Shown: positions 30,485 through 38,832 of the stretch, piece after piece
Numbering within the stretch: the stretch's first letter is position 1
Layout of the letters: the number at the start of each line of letters is the position of its first letter
Assembly (NCBI GenBank): GCA_035455265.1
Contig: DATIFK010000175.1
Coordinates: forward strand, 1 to 51,723
Length of the DNA: 51,723 bases
Direction: 5' to 3'
Source: MGOM01 sp035455265
GTDB taxonomy: Bacteria; Chloroflexota; Anaerolineae; Anaerolineales; E44-bin32
The notes under the pieces: generated by a model
What the model saw: the letters and a program-made list of their open reading frames with translations, nothing else
The model's database searches: none
Told to the model about the DNA's origin: nothing
Position numbers and translations under genes: made by a program

Positions 30485-32068
30485 GTGGAAGCCGAAACAT
30501 CCCACGCCGGACGGCAGATCGCCCGCGCCACCGGCGTGGTGATGATCGGCTTCCTGCTCTCCAGCCTCGTCGGGCTGGCGCTGCAAATCCTCATCCTGCG
30601 AAGTTTCGGCGCCGGCTCGGAGCTCGACGCGTACTTCGCCGCCCTGCGCCTGCCGCAACTTCTGTTCAACCTGGCCGCCGGCGGCGCGCTCGCCTCGGCC
30701 TTTGTCCCCACGTTCACGGCGCACCTGACGCGCGATCAGCGCCAGGCCGCCTGGCGTCTGGCATCCTCGATCGCCAGCTTGGTCTTTTTGGTGACCGGCG
30801 CCGTCGCCGCCCTCGCCGCAGCCGTCGCACCGTGGCTCGTCGCTCATGTTCTGGCACCCGGATTCACCGACCCGGCCCAACAGGCACTGACGACCTCGTT
30901 GCTGCGCGTCATGCTCCTCACGCCGGTCATCTTCGGAATCAGCGGCCTGCTGATGGGCGTCCTCAACGCCCATCAGCACTTCCTGCTGCCTTCGCTCGCT
31001 CCGGCGTTCTACTCCGGCGGCATCATCCTGGGCGTGCTCGTCCTCGTGCCGCGCCTGGGTGTCCACGGATTGGCCTGGGGGACGGTCCTCGGCGCTGTGC
31101 TCCACCTGGTGGTTCAACTGCCGGGCCTGCGCGCACGCCGGGCGCGCTTCTATCCGGGCCTGGGTCTGGGTGACCCGTCCGTTCGACTGGTGGGCCGGCT
31201 CATGGCCCCACGCCTGCTCGGCGCCGCCGCCGTCGAGATCAACCTCCTGGTCAACACGATTCTGGCTTCGGGCCAACCCGAAGGCAGCCTGACGGCCATC
31301 AACAGCGCCCTGCGCATCATGTTGATGCCCGAGGCCCTCATCGCCCAGGCGATGGCCATCGCTGCCCTGCCGACCTTCTCCGCCCAGGTGGCGCGCGGCG
31401 AGACCGACATGCTGCGCCGTACGGTGGGCGACACTCTGCGCGGGATCGTCTACCTTGCGTTGCCCGCCAGCCTTGGCCTCATCCTTCTGCGGAAGCCCAT
31501 CGTGGCGATGTTCTTTCAGGGAGGCACCTTCGACGCCCGTTCGACTGAGTTGGTCGCGTGGGCGCTCTTGTGGTACGCCGCAGGCCTGCTGGGGCACGCG
31601 CTGCTGGAAGTCATCGTGCGCGCGTTCTACGCCATGCAGGACACGCGCACGCCGGTGGTGGTCAGCGTAAGCGCGATGACGCTCAACGTGATCCTCAGCC
31701 TGGTGCTGGCGCCCGTCTTCGTGCGCCTCGGCTGGGCGCCCCACGGTGCTCTGGCATTGGCCAACAGCCTGGCCACCGCCCTCGAGGCGACGACGCTGCT
31801 CGTGCTCCTGAGGCGGCGTCTGGCGGGACTGGAGGGATCACGCCTGCGCGCGGGGTTGACGGCCTCGGCCGGCAGTTGTCTGTTGATGGCGCTGGCCCTG
31901 GCGGCGTGGGTGGCGGCGACGCGTGGAGCCTCGCCGTGGATCATCGGAGGCGCAGGCGCGGTTCTCGGCGGCGTCGTCTACTTCGCCGCCTCGCGCCTCC
32001 TCGGGGCGCCGGAGGCGCGGGTCCTTCCGGCGATGGTCCTGGAGCGATTGCGGCGCTCGGGCGGTTAG
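30485..32068 (+). CDS. murJ: Lipid II flippase MurJ
   Basis: 527 residues with about 14 membrane segments. FGAGSELDAYFAALRLPQLLFNLAAGGALASAFVPTF is the MurJ/MviN N-terminal signature; ALRIMLMPEALIAQAMAIAALPTFS and FYAMQDTRTPVVVSVSAMTLNVILSLVL follow in the right order. It flips lipid II across the membrane for peptidoglycan synthesis. The GTG at 30485 follows TATAAT by eight bases and the family N-terminus begins soon after. Convergent with the DUF212 gene across a hairpin. Confidence 0.95.
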   Translation: MEAETSHAGRQIARATGVVMIGFLLSSLVGLALQILILRSFGAGSELDAYFAALRLPQLLFNLAAGGALASAFVPTFTAHLTRDQRQAAWRLASSIASLVFLVTGAVAALAAAVAPWLVAHVLAPGFTDPAQQALTTSLLRVMLLTPVIFGISGLLMGVLNAHQHFLLPSLAPAFYSGGIILGVLVLVPRLGVHGLAWGTVLGAVLHLVVQLPGLRARRARFYPGLGLGDPSVRLVGRLMAPRLLGAAAVEINLLVNTILASGQPEGSLTAINSALRIMLMPEALIAQAMAIAALPTFSAQVARGETDMLRRTVGDTLRGIVYLALPASLGLILLRKPIVAMFFQGGTFDARSTELVAWALLWYAAGLLGHALLEVIVRAFYAMQDTRTPVVVSVSAMTLNVILSLVLAPVFVRLGWAPHGALALANSLATALEATTLLVLLRRRLAGLEGSRLRAGLTASAGSCLLMALALAAWVAATRGASPWIIGGAGAVLGGVVYFAASRLLGAPEARVLPAMVLERLRRSGG

Positions 32069-32106
32069 TCGACTTGCGAAGAATCTGGATCTAGCTGCTT
32101 CACCAA

Positions 32107-32150
32107 CCCCCACCGTGCCCTCCCCCTTTCAGGGGGAGGCTAGGTGGGGG
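32107..32150. terminator. Two-step hairpin between convergent genes
   Basis: CCCCCACC/GGTGGGGG (8 bp) encloses CCTCCCCC/GGGGGAGG (8 bp) with a 5-nt loop. It lies between murJ and the DUF212 gene, so it can stop both. No long T-run; similar C-rich hairpins occur at 11449 and 11745. Confidence 0.65.
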
Positions 32151-32177
32151 TAGATCCTCACTTGGATTCCGCCTCGC

Positions 32178-32648
32178 CTACGAAAGCACGCCTGTCAGCC
32201 AGGGCACCAGCAGCTGCGCCAACACCACGCCCATCAGCATCCCCATGATCGCTTCCATCGGAGAGTGACCGAGCACTTCCCTGAGCTGCTCCTGCCGCAA
32301 GGGGTGCCCTTCGACCAGATCGTCGATCATGGCGTTGATGACTTCGGCGTGCAGGCCGGCCTGGCGGCGGATTCCGGTGGCGTCGTAGATGACGATCACC
32401 GCCAACACGACCGCGCCGGCGAAGAAGGGCGAGTCGAACCCGACCGTCAGCCCGATCCCGTGGGCGGCTGCCGCCACCAGCGCCGAATGCGACGACGGCA
32501 TGCCGCCGGCGCGGAACAATAGGGCCCAGTTCCAGTGCCGCGTGCGAACGTACTCGACCGGGAGTTTGATGATCTGCGCGAGGGCCCACGTCGCCAGGGC
32601 GGCGATGAGGACGCTGTTGCGCAGAATGGCCAGCAGGTCGGCAATCAT
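32178..32648 (-). CDS. Divergent PAP2 family (DUF212) membrane protein
   Basis: 156 residues, four to five membrane helices. GGMPSSHSALVAAAAHGIGL and IYDATGIRRQAGLHAEVINAMID are the two hallmark blocks of the DUF212/YuiD family, a divergent branch of the PAP2 phosphatase superfamily; GHSPMEAIMGMLMG closes it. It may dephosphorylate a membrane lipid phosphate. Its ATG overlaps the xseB stop (ATGA), so it is translated with the exonuclease VII genes. Confidence 0.9.
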   Translation of the reverse strand: MIADLLAILRNSVLIAALATWALAQIIKLPVEYVRTRHWNWALLFRAGGMPSSHSALVAAAAHGIGLTVGFDSPFFAGAVVLAVIVIYDATGIRRQAGLHAEVINAMIDDLVEGHPLRQEQLREVLGHSPMEAIMGMLMGVVLAQLLVPWLTGVLS

Positions 32649-32890
32649 TCCTCGAGCTCGAGATCCGTGTCGGTCGGGACCCCGCGATCATCGGGAGCCA
32701 ACTGCCGCAAGCGCAGCTCGGCCTGCTCCAACAGCTGGCTGCACCGTCCCGCCAGGGCCTGACCGCGCTCGAACAGCTGCAGCGCCTGCTCCAGCGGCAG
32801 ATCGCCCGATTCGAGCGAGGCGACGAGGCCCTCCAGCTCGCGAAAGGCCTGTTCGTACGACAGCTCGTCCGGCGTCTTGGCCTTGGGCAT
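32645..32890 (-). CDS. xseB: Exodeoxyribonuclease VII small subunit
   Basis: 81 residues, two long helices: SYEQAFRELEGLVASLESGDLPLEQALQLFERGQALAGRCSQLLEQAELRLRQL, the complete XseB family pattern. It binds XseA to form exonuclease VII, which degrades single-stranded DNA. The ATG at 32890 has AGGAG just upstream; a GTG at 32902 that overlaps the xseA stop is possible. The acidic C-terminal tail (TDTDLELEE) is ordinary. Confidence 0.93.
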   Translation of the reverse strand: MPKAKTPDELSYEQAFRELEGLVASLESGDLPLEQALQLFERGQALAGRCSQLLEQAELRLRQLAPDDRGVPTDTDLELEE

Positions 32891-32898
32891 TTCGCTCC

Positions 32899-34128
32899 TC
32901 ACTCGCCGCCGTCGTCGGCCACAGCCGGGAACGACCCATCGTGGACGCGCACCGTCAGATGGGAACCGCTCCTCACCTGGCGCGTCGAGCGGACGACCGT
33001 CCCGGACGGGCTGAGTTGGACGACGGCGAATCCCCGCGCCAGAACCGCCTCCGGTCCCACGGCGCGCAACGTCTGGATCAGGCCCTGCACGGCCGCCCGG
33101 CGCAGGGCCGTTCCGGTGCGCACCGCCGCCAGGGCGCGGCGCGTCAGGTCATCGACCCGCTGACGGGCGTTGGCCATCTGGGCCCGCGGCGAGGCCATTC
33201 GCAACGCCACCTGCCGACTGCGCAGATCGGCGCGCGCCTGGAGCAGGCGGCGCCTGAGCGAGGCGGCCAGCGACCGAGCCGCCTGATCGACAGCCAGACG
33301 CAGCTCAGCTCCGTCGGGCGTGGCCACCTCGGCGGCCGCCGACGGCGTCGGCGCTCTGCGATCGGCGACGAAATCGACGATGGTGAAGTCGGTCTCGTGG
33401 CCGACGCCGCTGACGACCGCGGCGGCGGAAGCGACCACAGCCCGCGCCACAGCCTCATCGTTGAAGGCCGCCAGGTCCTCGATCGACCCGCCGCCGCGCA
33501 CCAGCAGGATAACGTCGGGATGCACGCGCTGGTTGAGCAGCTCGATGGCGGCGATGATACCGGCCGGGGCCTCAGCGCCCTGCACCGGCGTCGGCGCCAG
33601 GACGACCTCCGCCAACGGATAGCGTCGTCGGAGGACATGCAGGACGTCGTGCAGGGCCGCGCCGGCTCGCGAGGTCACCACGCCGATGCGAGCCGGGAGC
33701 GGAATCAACGGGCGCTTGCGCGCCTCGTCGAACAGTCCTTCGGCCTCGAGCCGCGCCTTCAGGCGCAGGAACTCCTGATAGACGGCGCCTTCCCCGGCCA
33801 ACCGGACGGCATCGGCATAGAGCTGGTACTGGCCGCCGGCTTCATAGACGCTGACCCGGCCGTGGACTTCGACGGCGTCTCCTTCGCGCGGGGAGAAGCG
33901 TTGCCGCATCGCCTCGGTTCGCCACATGACGCAGCGCAGCGACGCCTCACCGTCCTTGAGCGTGAAGTACAGATGCCCGGAGCCCGGCCGCGACAGGTTC
34001 GAAAGTTCTCCCGCCACCCATACGTCCTGGAGACGATAGTCGCCCTCCAGGAGCTGACGCACGTAGCGCGTCAGATCGGCCACCGTCCACAGCCGTGGTT
34101 GCATCCCGAAGAACGACAGCTGGCTCAC
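32899..34128 (-). CDS. xseA: Exodeoxyribonuclease VII large subunit
   Basis: 409 residues. An N-terminal OB domain (WTVADLTRYVRQLLEGDYRLQDVWVAGELSNLSRPGSGHLYFTLKD) is followed by the XseA catalytic region (RIGVVTSRAGAALHDVLHVLRRRYP, VILLVRGGGSIEDLAAFNDEAVARAV, SGVGHETDFTIVDFVADRRAPTPSAAAE) and a helical tail. The GTG at 34128 is chosen because TTGACA, 17 bp, TATCCT and seven bases lead right to it; the frame upstream codes for a Pro-rich stretch not found in the family. Confidence 0.95.
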   Translation of the reverse strand: MSQLSFFGMQPRLWTVADLTRYVRQLLEGDYRLQDVWVAGELSNLSRPGSGHLYFTLKDGEASLRCVMWRTEAMRQRFSPREGDAVEVHGRVSVYEAGGQYQLYADAVRLAGEGAVYQEFLRLKARLEAEGLFDEARKRPLIPLPARIGVVTSRAGAALHDVLHVLRRRYPLAEVVLAPTPVQGAEAPAGIIAAIELLNQRVHPDVILLVRGGGSIEDLAAFNDEAVARAVVASAAAVVSGVGHETDFTIVDFVADRRAPTPSAAAEVATPDGAELRLAVDQAARSLAASLRRRLLQARADLRSRQVALRMASPRAQMANARQRVDDLTRRALAAVRTGTALRRAAVQGLIQTLRAVGPEAVLARGFAVVQLSPSGTVVRSTRQVRSGSHLTVRVHDGSFPAVADDGGE

Positions 34129-34135
34129 GCTGCGG

Positions 34136-34164
34136 AGGATACTTGGCGCCGGAGGCCGTGTCAA
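34136..34164 (-). promoter_or_regulatory. Promoter of xseA, leaderless
   Basis: On the minus strand: TTGACA (34164-34159), 17 bp, TATCCT (34141-34136), 7 bases, GTG start. A perfect -35 at perfect spacing makes this the best evidence for leaderless initiation in the window. Confidence 0.8.
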
Positions 34165-34190
34165 CAACCCAGGTGGGGGATCGAACACCA

Positions 34191-34218
34191 GTGGTCAGTG
34201 GTCGGCGGTCGGTGGTCA
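34191..34218. repeat. Heptamer cassette F, forward block
   Basis: GTGGTCA, GTGGTCG, GCGGTCG, GTGGTCA. The reverse block is at 34336-34356. The interval between the two holds repeat R3. The region separates the divergent xseA and the CinA-like gene. Confidence 0.8.
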
Positions 34219-34250
34219 GATGGGATTGCAGCACGAGTTGCCTCTGGCCA

Positions 34251-34303
34251 CTCCCGGCAGGACACCCCGTTCGGGCCGCGAGCCCCACGGACCGCTGGGA
34301 GGG
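34251..34303. repeat. Dispersed GC-rich repeat R3 (rearranged)
   Basis: CTCCCGGCAGGACACC as in R1, followed directly by CCGTTCGGGCCGCGAGCCCC, the reverse complement of the R1 3' half, and then GGGAGGGC, the complement of its 5' side. It looks like R1 with an internal inversion. Confidence 0.65.
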
Positions 34304-34335
34304 CATGGGCCCGCCGGGGCGAACGGCCGGGACGG

Positions 34336-34356
34336 CGGCCACTCGCCACCGACCAC
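34336..34356. repeat. Heptamer cassette F, reverse block
   Basis: CGGCCAC, TCGCCAC, CGACCAC. It pairs with 34191-34218. A TATAAA at 34370-34375 follows, 15 bases after a CCGACC, and then AGGAGAAGG and the ATG of the CinA-like gene. Confidence 0.75.
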
Positions 34357-34395
34357 TGTCCTTTGGGGGTATAAACAACCCTCAGGAGAAGGTTC

Positions 34396-34875
34396 ATGGC
34401 CGAACCCCTCGAAGTCCAATTGATCCAAGCCTTTCGCCGCCGCGGATGGACATTGGCGCTGGCCGAGTCGTGCACCGGCGGCTTGATCGGGCATCGGCTG
34501 ACGAACGTCCCTGGGTCCTCCGACTACTTTCTCGGTGGGATCGTCGCCTACGCCTACGAGGCGAAGGAACGCCTGCTGGGCGTGCGCCATGAGACCCTTT
34601 ACCAGCATGGGGCTGTCAGCCGCGAAACGGCGATCGAGATGGCGCGCGGGGCCCGGCTGGTGCTGGGCGCCGACGTCGGCGTCTCGGTCACCGGCATCGC
34701 CGGCCCGACGGGAGGCCTGCCCGACAAACCCGTTGGGCTGACCTGGATCGCCGTCAGCACGCGCGACCATGAGCAGGCGCAGCAGTTCCTGTGGAAGGGC
34801 GATCGCGCCGCCAACAAGGAGGAGTCGGCCGAGGCCGCGCTCCACCTGCTTCTGGAAGCCGTAGAACGCGGATGA
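34396..34875 (+). CDS. CinA C-terminal domain protein (nicotinamide-nucleotide amidase)
   Basis: 159 residues, the stand-alone amidase domain. LALAESCTGGLIGHRLTNVPGSSDYFLGGIVAYAYEAKERLLGV and SVTGIAGPTGGLPDKPVGLTWIAV are diagnostic (PncC/CinA-C), with the Ser of ESCTGG as likely nucleophile. It converts nicotinamide mononucleotide to nicotinic acid mononucleotide in NAD recycling. The N-terminal CinA domain is absent. AGGAGAAGG lies four bases before the ATG. It overlaps the next gene by four bases. Confidence 0.93.
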   Translation: MAEPLEVQLIQAFRRRGWTLALAESCTGGLIGHRLTNVPGSSDYFLGGIVAYAYEAKERLLGVRHETLYQHGAVSRETAIEMARGARLVLGADVGVSVTGIAGPTGGLPDKPVGLTWIAVSTRDHEQAQQFLWKGDRAANKEESAEAALHLLLEAVERG

Positions 34876-35129
34876 GCCGCGAAAGTCCGGTGGAGGTCGA
34901 GGCGGAGCTCGCCGCCGACGGCCACCTGCACCCCGTAGCGTTCACCTGGCAGGGCCGCCGCACCGTGATCCGCTCCTGGGGGCGCATCTGGGATGACGCC
35001 GCCGGCCGGCACATGCTGGTCATGGCCGAGTCCGGACGCGTCTTCGAGCTCGTGCACGAACCGAAAGGGGGAACCTGGCGCCTGGTGGAGAACCCTGCGA
35101 TGTTCCCACCACGATCGGGAGCTGCCTAG
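34872..35129 (+). CDS. Small protein, DUF6504-like
   Basis: 85 residues. A beta-rich core, HPVAFTWQGRRTVIRSWGRIWDD then HMLVMAESGRVFELVHEPKGGTWRL, follows the pattern of small DUF6504-type proteins (x-W-x-GRR-x-x-V ... W-x-L). The family assignment is from memory of the pattern. The ATG overlaps the CinA-domain stop (ATGA). Function unknown; the coupling to NMN amidase is the only clue. Confidence 0.7.
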   Translation: MSRESPVEVEAELAADGHLHPVAFTWQGRRTVIRSWGRIWDDAAGRHMLVMAESGRVFELVHEPKGGTWRLVENPAMFPPRSGAA

Positions 35130-35257
35130 CGGGCGAACAGCCAAGCGCGGGCACAACCAACGACGCCAGGAATTCTTTCACCCCTCCCGGCCTCCCCAAC
35201 CGACGTAGAGATCACAGGCGCTCCGCTCAACCGCTCTCGGCGGCCGCCCCGTCCTGC

Positions 35258-35292
35258 TTGACCTTGGCCCTATTGTTATAGTATGCTATAAC
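35258..35292 (+). promoter_or_regulatory. Promoter and autoregulatory operator of the GntR/LacI hybrid
   Basis: GTTATAG (35275-35281), TATG, CTATAAC (35286-35292) is a perfect 7-bp-arm inverted repeat ending five bases before the ATG. TTGACC (35258-35263), 18 bp and TATGCT (35282-35287) make a promoter whose -10 is inside the palindrome. Repressor binding would block it, so autorepression is likely. Confidence 0.7.
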
Positions 35293-35297
35293 AAGCC

Positions 35298-36458
35298 ATG
35301 CCAGCCATATCCAGGTCATCCCTGAAGGAACTGCGCGTCGACCCGCACGTTGGCGTGGACCTGGCCGAGCAGATCCGGCAGCAGATCGCCTGGCTCATCG
35401 CCAGCGAACGTCTCCGGCCCGGCGATCGCCTGCCGCCCATTCGCGATGCCGCCCGCCGCCTGTCCGTGCACATGCACACCGTGCGTGCAGCCTACGCCTC
35501 ACTCGAAGCCGAAGGCCTGGTCGATGCGCGCCCTGGGGCGGGCACCGTGGTGCGGGGTTACGACCTGCGACGCCAATCCCTTCGCACGCCCGACGTTCCT
35601 TCCTTCACCATCGGGGTGATTCTCCCCGAGTATTCACCCTTCTATCTTCCGTACCTGCTCGGCCTCGAACACGCTTCGGGCGACGGCGAGGTGCTCTTCC
35701 TCTTCTGCAACGCCCACAACGATTCGGCCATTGCTGCACGGTTGCTCGATCAGCTGGTGGCCAAGGGCGTCGACGGCATCTTGCTGACGGCGCTCCCCGT
35801 CGATCTGGCGAAACGTCTGAGCCCAAGGCGGGGTCACCCGTCGCGCCTGCCTCCCGTCGTGGCCGTCGACATCCCCGGCGCCCCCGCGCCGTCGGTCGAA
35901 TTGGACGGGTTGAGCGCCGGGGATCAGGCCACCGACCACCTGGTGCGGGTCCACCGTCACCGTCGCGTCGGATTGGTCACGGCGCCTCTCAGCAAGGACA
36001 ACGTGCGCCAGGTTTACGACGGCTACCGCCGGGCCCTGCGCCGCCACCACCGGCCTTTCGACCCTGGTCTGGTCGTAGAAGCAGGTGATTTCTCTCCGGC
36101 CGAGGGCGCGGCCGCGACGGCGGTCCTGCTCGACCGTTACCCGGACGTGCATGCCATCTTCGCCGTCGCCGATTCCCTGGCCTTGGGAGTGCTGCAAGCC
36201 GCCCGGCAACTCGGCCGTCGCGTCCCGGGGGAGCTGGCCGTCGTCAGCTATGACGACATCGAGATGGCCTCGTTGGCGGTTCCACGCCTCACCACAGTCG
36301 CCGCCCCGGCCTATCAGTTGGGTGAGGTCGCCATAGCCCTGCTCAGGCGGCCGGCCTCCCCGAGGCGGCGCGCTCCGCGGCGCGTCCTTCGCACTCGTCT
36401 CGTGATCCGAGAATCCTGCGGCTGCGGGGGCCGGCGTTCGAAAACGGAGGTCCCATGA
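35298..36458 (+). CDS. GntR/LacI hybrid transcriptional regulator
   Basis: 386 residues. Residues about 15-87 are a GntR winged helix (LAEQIRQQIAWLIASERLRPGDRLPPIRDAARRLSVHMHTVRAAYASLEAEGLVDARPGAGTVV). Residues about 100-375 are a LacI-type periplasmic-binding-like sensor (FTIGVILPEYSPFYLPYLLGLEHA, GVDGILLTALP, ATAVLLDRYPDVHAIFAVADSLALGVLQAARQLGRRVPGELAVVSYDDIEMA). The order is as in AraR. The ligand, perhaps a sugar, is unknown. A palindrome overlaps its promoter. The stop overlaps the WD40 lipoprotein start. Confidence 0.92.
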   Translation: MPAISRSSLKELRVDPHVGVDLAEQIRQQIAWLIASERLRPGDRLPPIRDAARRLSVHMHTVRAAYASLEAEGLVDARPGAGTVVRGYDLRRQSLRTPDVPSFTIGVILPEYSPFYLPYLLGLEHASGDGEVLFLFCNAHNDSAIAARLLDQLVAKGVDGILLTALPVDLAKRLSPRRGHPSRLPPVVAVDIPGAPAPSVELDGLSAGDQATDHLVRVHRHRRVGLVTAPLSKDNVRQVYDGYRRALRRHHRPFDPGLVVEAGDFSPAEGAAATAVLLDRYPDVHAIFAVADSLALGVLQAARQLGRRVPGELAVVSYDDIEMASLAVPRLTTVAAPAYQLGEVAIALLRRPASPRRRAPRRVLRTRLVIRESCGCGGRRSKTEVP

Positions 36459-37507
36459 GATGGATTCGCTTCGTCCTATTGGTTTCGATGCTCCTCACCG
36501 CGTGCTCCGTCGCCACTGGCCCTTGCCAGGCTCGTGGTCTCCCCTCCTACTACCCGACCCCGATGGGCGTGGTGGGCGACACGCCCTCCGTCGACAATCC
36601 TCAGATCCTCGGGTGCCATGCCGGTCGAGTCGCGGCCGTCGCCTTCAGCCCAGACGGCCAGTACCTGGCGTCGACGGGAAACGAGGATGGGACGGTCGGC
36701 CTCTGGGATATGACCGCCATGCGGGAAGTGGCCATCCTCAAAGGACCGGATGGTCTGCTGATGGGTGTCGCCTTCAGCCCCGACGGCTCGCTGCTGGCTG
36801 CGGCGAGCCGGAAGGAGGCCATACGGGTGTGGAGGTTGCCCGGCCGGAAGGTCGTGGCCGACCTGTCGTTCTCCGATACACCATGGGCCTTTGCCTTCAG
36901 CCCAGACAGCCAAACGTTGACAATCTCAACGGGGCGGCGGCTGGAAGCCCGCGATCTGGCCTCGTCGGAAGTCCTATTCGCAATCGACGCCAATGGCGGA
37001 AGCTTCGGCGGCGTGGCCTACAGCCCCGACGGCTCAACGCTGGGAGTCACCGATCCCTTCAACCATCGCGTGCTCATCCTGGATGCCGACAACGGCCAAG
37101 TCCGCTCCCGTCTTGGCCCGACCCAAGCCGCCAATGGCCCGATGGCCTTCCATCCCACCGAGCCGCTGCTGGCAACAGCCGATCAGGACGGCGTGGTCTA
37201 TCTCTACAACATCGAGAGCGGGGAACAGGTCCGACAGTGGCAGGGGCACTCCGACGAGATCAACGACATTGGCTTCAGCCCGGACGGGAGGCTTCTAGCC
37301 ACGGCAAGTGGAAGGCTGTTCAACGAGGCCCTCAACCCGACCGACATGAGCGTCCGCCTATGGAACGTTGAGAGTGGAAACCAGCTGGCGGAGTACGAGG
37401 ACTTTTCAGGCCCCGTACCGTCGTTGGCCTTTCACCCGAGTCTTTCCTATCTAGCTGTGGCGAGCTTCGATGGGACGGTTCGGATATGGGCGTTGCCCTG
37501 GTACTAA
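36455..37507 (+). CDS. WD40-repeat lipoprotein
   Basis: 350 residues. The signal peptide ends in LLTACS, so Cys17 is a likely lipid anchor. About seven WD40 blades follow, each with a VAFSPDG-type turn (VAAVAFSPDGQYLASTG, GVAFSPDGSLLAAAS, DIGFSPDGRLLATAS) and W-D/W-x ends. It is a beta propeller outside the membrane, with no catalytic residues seen. GGAGG is four bases before the ATG, which overlaps the regulator stop, so the regulator controls it. Two extra Cys follow the anchor. Confidence 0.9.
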   Translation: MRWIRFVLLVSMLLTACSVATGPCQARGLPSYYPTPMGVVGDTPSVDNPQILGCHAGRVAAVAFSPDGQYLASTGNEDGTVGLWDMTAMREVAILKGPDGLLMGVAFSPDGSLLAAASRKEAIRVWRLPGRKVVADLSFSDTPWAFAFSPDSQTLTISTGRRLEARDLASSEVLFAIDANGGSFGGVAYSPDGSTLGVTDPFNHRVLILDADNGQVRSRLGPTQAANGPMAFHPTEPLLATADQDGVVYLYNIESGEQVRQWQGHSDEINDIGFSPDGRLLATASGRLFNEALNPTDMSVRLWNVESGNQLAEYEDFSGPVPSLAFHPSLSYLAVASFDGTVRIWALPWY

Positions 37508-37640
37508 GGGCAGCGTCGCCGGGCCTCTCGCAGGTCAAGATTCTCGGGAGAGCTAGACGCCTTTCGGCAACCAGACGATCGTTGGAGCCACCGCCAACGG
37601 TCGGAGGCTCGCGCCTACGGTGAGGCGCGGGACCCAGGCC
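37508..37640. other. Gap between convergent lipoprotein genes
   Basis: 133 bases with only short imperfect stems and no clear terminator T-run; I see no gene. Confidence 0.4.
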
Positions 37641-38759
37641 TCACGGTGCGCGGTACGCGTCCCACACCGCCAGCGCCGGCTTCGCCGGGCCGTCGGACTC
37701 GCGCAGCCCAACAGCGCCAAACAGGCCCAACGTGTCGATATCTGCCTGACCACGACCCTGGGCGCGCATGGCGTCCGCGTAGTCGCCGGGATCAAAATCG
37801 CCCAACAGCAGGTAGATCCAAAAGGTCAGGCGTTCGCCGATCTGATTGTGCAGCGCCTGAAGGTAGCCGATCTGATCCTCGGGCGTGCCGCTGAAGGGGC
37901 CGACCGGTCTCGAGGTGAACCCACCTTCCCCGATCGCCAACGGCTTGTCGGTGCGTGCCTGCAGCGGCGTGTAGTAGTCTTCCGGGATCGCCTCCGCCGA
38001 AGAGAACGCCGCGAAGGGATAGGACGAGATGACCCACAGGTCGAGCTCCGGCTCGAAGGCCTCGACTTCGTCCCAGTTGATCTCATACGCCGTCCGGCCC
38101 TCGGAGGCGCCGTCCAACAGGTTGTTCAGATCCTCCCATTGGAATGTGACAAAGACCTGAGTGTCGGGCGCCTCGGCCTTGACGGCGGCATACGTCTCGC
38201 GATAGAGGCTCAAGTAGTTGGCGAAGTCCTCCGGGTGGGCGTCGGCGTACGTGTTGATTTCGGACGCCAGCCCCAGGTAGCGAGGCTGCAGCTCCCGCAC
38301 CAGCCGCAGGGTGAAGTTGCGAAAGCTGGCGCGGACCTCCGGCGTGGCAAAGGTCGCTCCAGCCCAAGCGGCGGGCAACCCGAAGAACTCGCGTCGATTG
38401 AGCCCGTTCAACGGATCGACGACGAGAATCGTCTCGAGCCCGTTCTGGCGCGCCAGGATCACCTGGTTGCGGACGTCGGTGAAGCCTTGCGAGTCGCCGT
38501 CGACCCCGTTCACGAAATCGGCCCAGGGGATGTTCGGCTGGATCAGGACGACGTCGCCATGTTCGGCGACCCCTCGGAACGTATCCAGGATGCCTTGGTA
38601 CGTCGGTTTCGATGGAGAAGGGAAGAAGCCGTAGGCGGTTCGCCCGGAGTCGAAGACCGAGGGCTCGGGCGGCGGCGGCAGAGCGGCCGGCGTCGAGCCA
38701 CACGCCAGCTCGACCAGGATCAGCAGCCCCAGGCCGCCCAGGAGGTAGCGATGGCGCAT
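37641..38759 (-). CDS. Glycoside-hydrolase-like (TIM-barrel) lipoprotein
   Basis: 372 residues. Signal peptide with LVELACG lipobox (Cys about 20). The mature part looks like a TIM barrel of the glycoside hydrolase clan: GFFPSPSKPTYQGILDTF, VVLIQPNIPWADFV, RYLGLASEINTYADAHPEDFANYLSLYRETYAAVKAEAPDTQVFVTFQWEDL, LDLWVISSYPF, DKPLAIGEGGFTS. The Glu of ASEIN and the Glu of IGEGG are placed like acid/base and nucleophile. Substrate unknown. The second ATG is chosen because GGAGA is six bases upstream. A non-enzymatic role is possible. Confidence 0.75.
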   Translation of the reverse strand: MRHRYLLGGLGLLILVELACGSTPAALPPPPEPSVFDSGRTAYGFFPSPSKPTYQGILDTFRGVAEHGDVVLIQPNIPWADFVNGVDGDSQGFTDVRNQVILARQNGLETILVVDPLNGLNRREFFGLPAAWAGATFATPEVRASFRNFTLRLVRELQPRYLGLASEINTYADAHPEDFANYLSLYRETYAAVKAEAPDTQVFVTFQWEDLNNLLDGASEGRTAYEINWDEVEAFEPELDLWVISSYPFAAFSSAEAIPEDYYTPLQARTDKPLAIGEGGFTSRPVGPFSGTPEDQIGYLQALHNQIGERLTFWIYLLLGDFDPGDYADAMRAQGRGQADIDTLGLFGAVGLRESDGPAKPALAVWDAYRAP

Positions 38760-38832
38760 CATCGGTCTCCTTCCCCGCCCATCTCCTAGTACCCTGGGAT
38801 TCATCGAAAGGTCGCGCTCGATGGAGGAACCG

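Noticed and set aside
32389..34374. A 661-codon plus-strand open frame antisense to xseA and xseB
   Set aside because: It opposes well-supported family proteins on the minus strand and has no recognisable motifs; a by-product of high GC.
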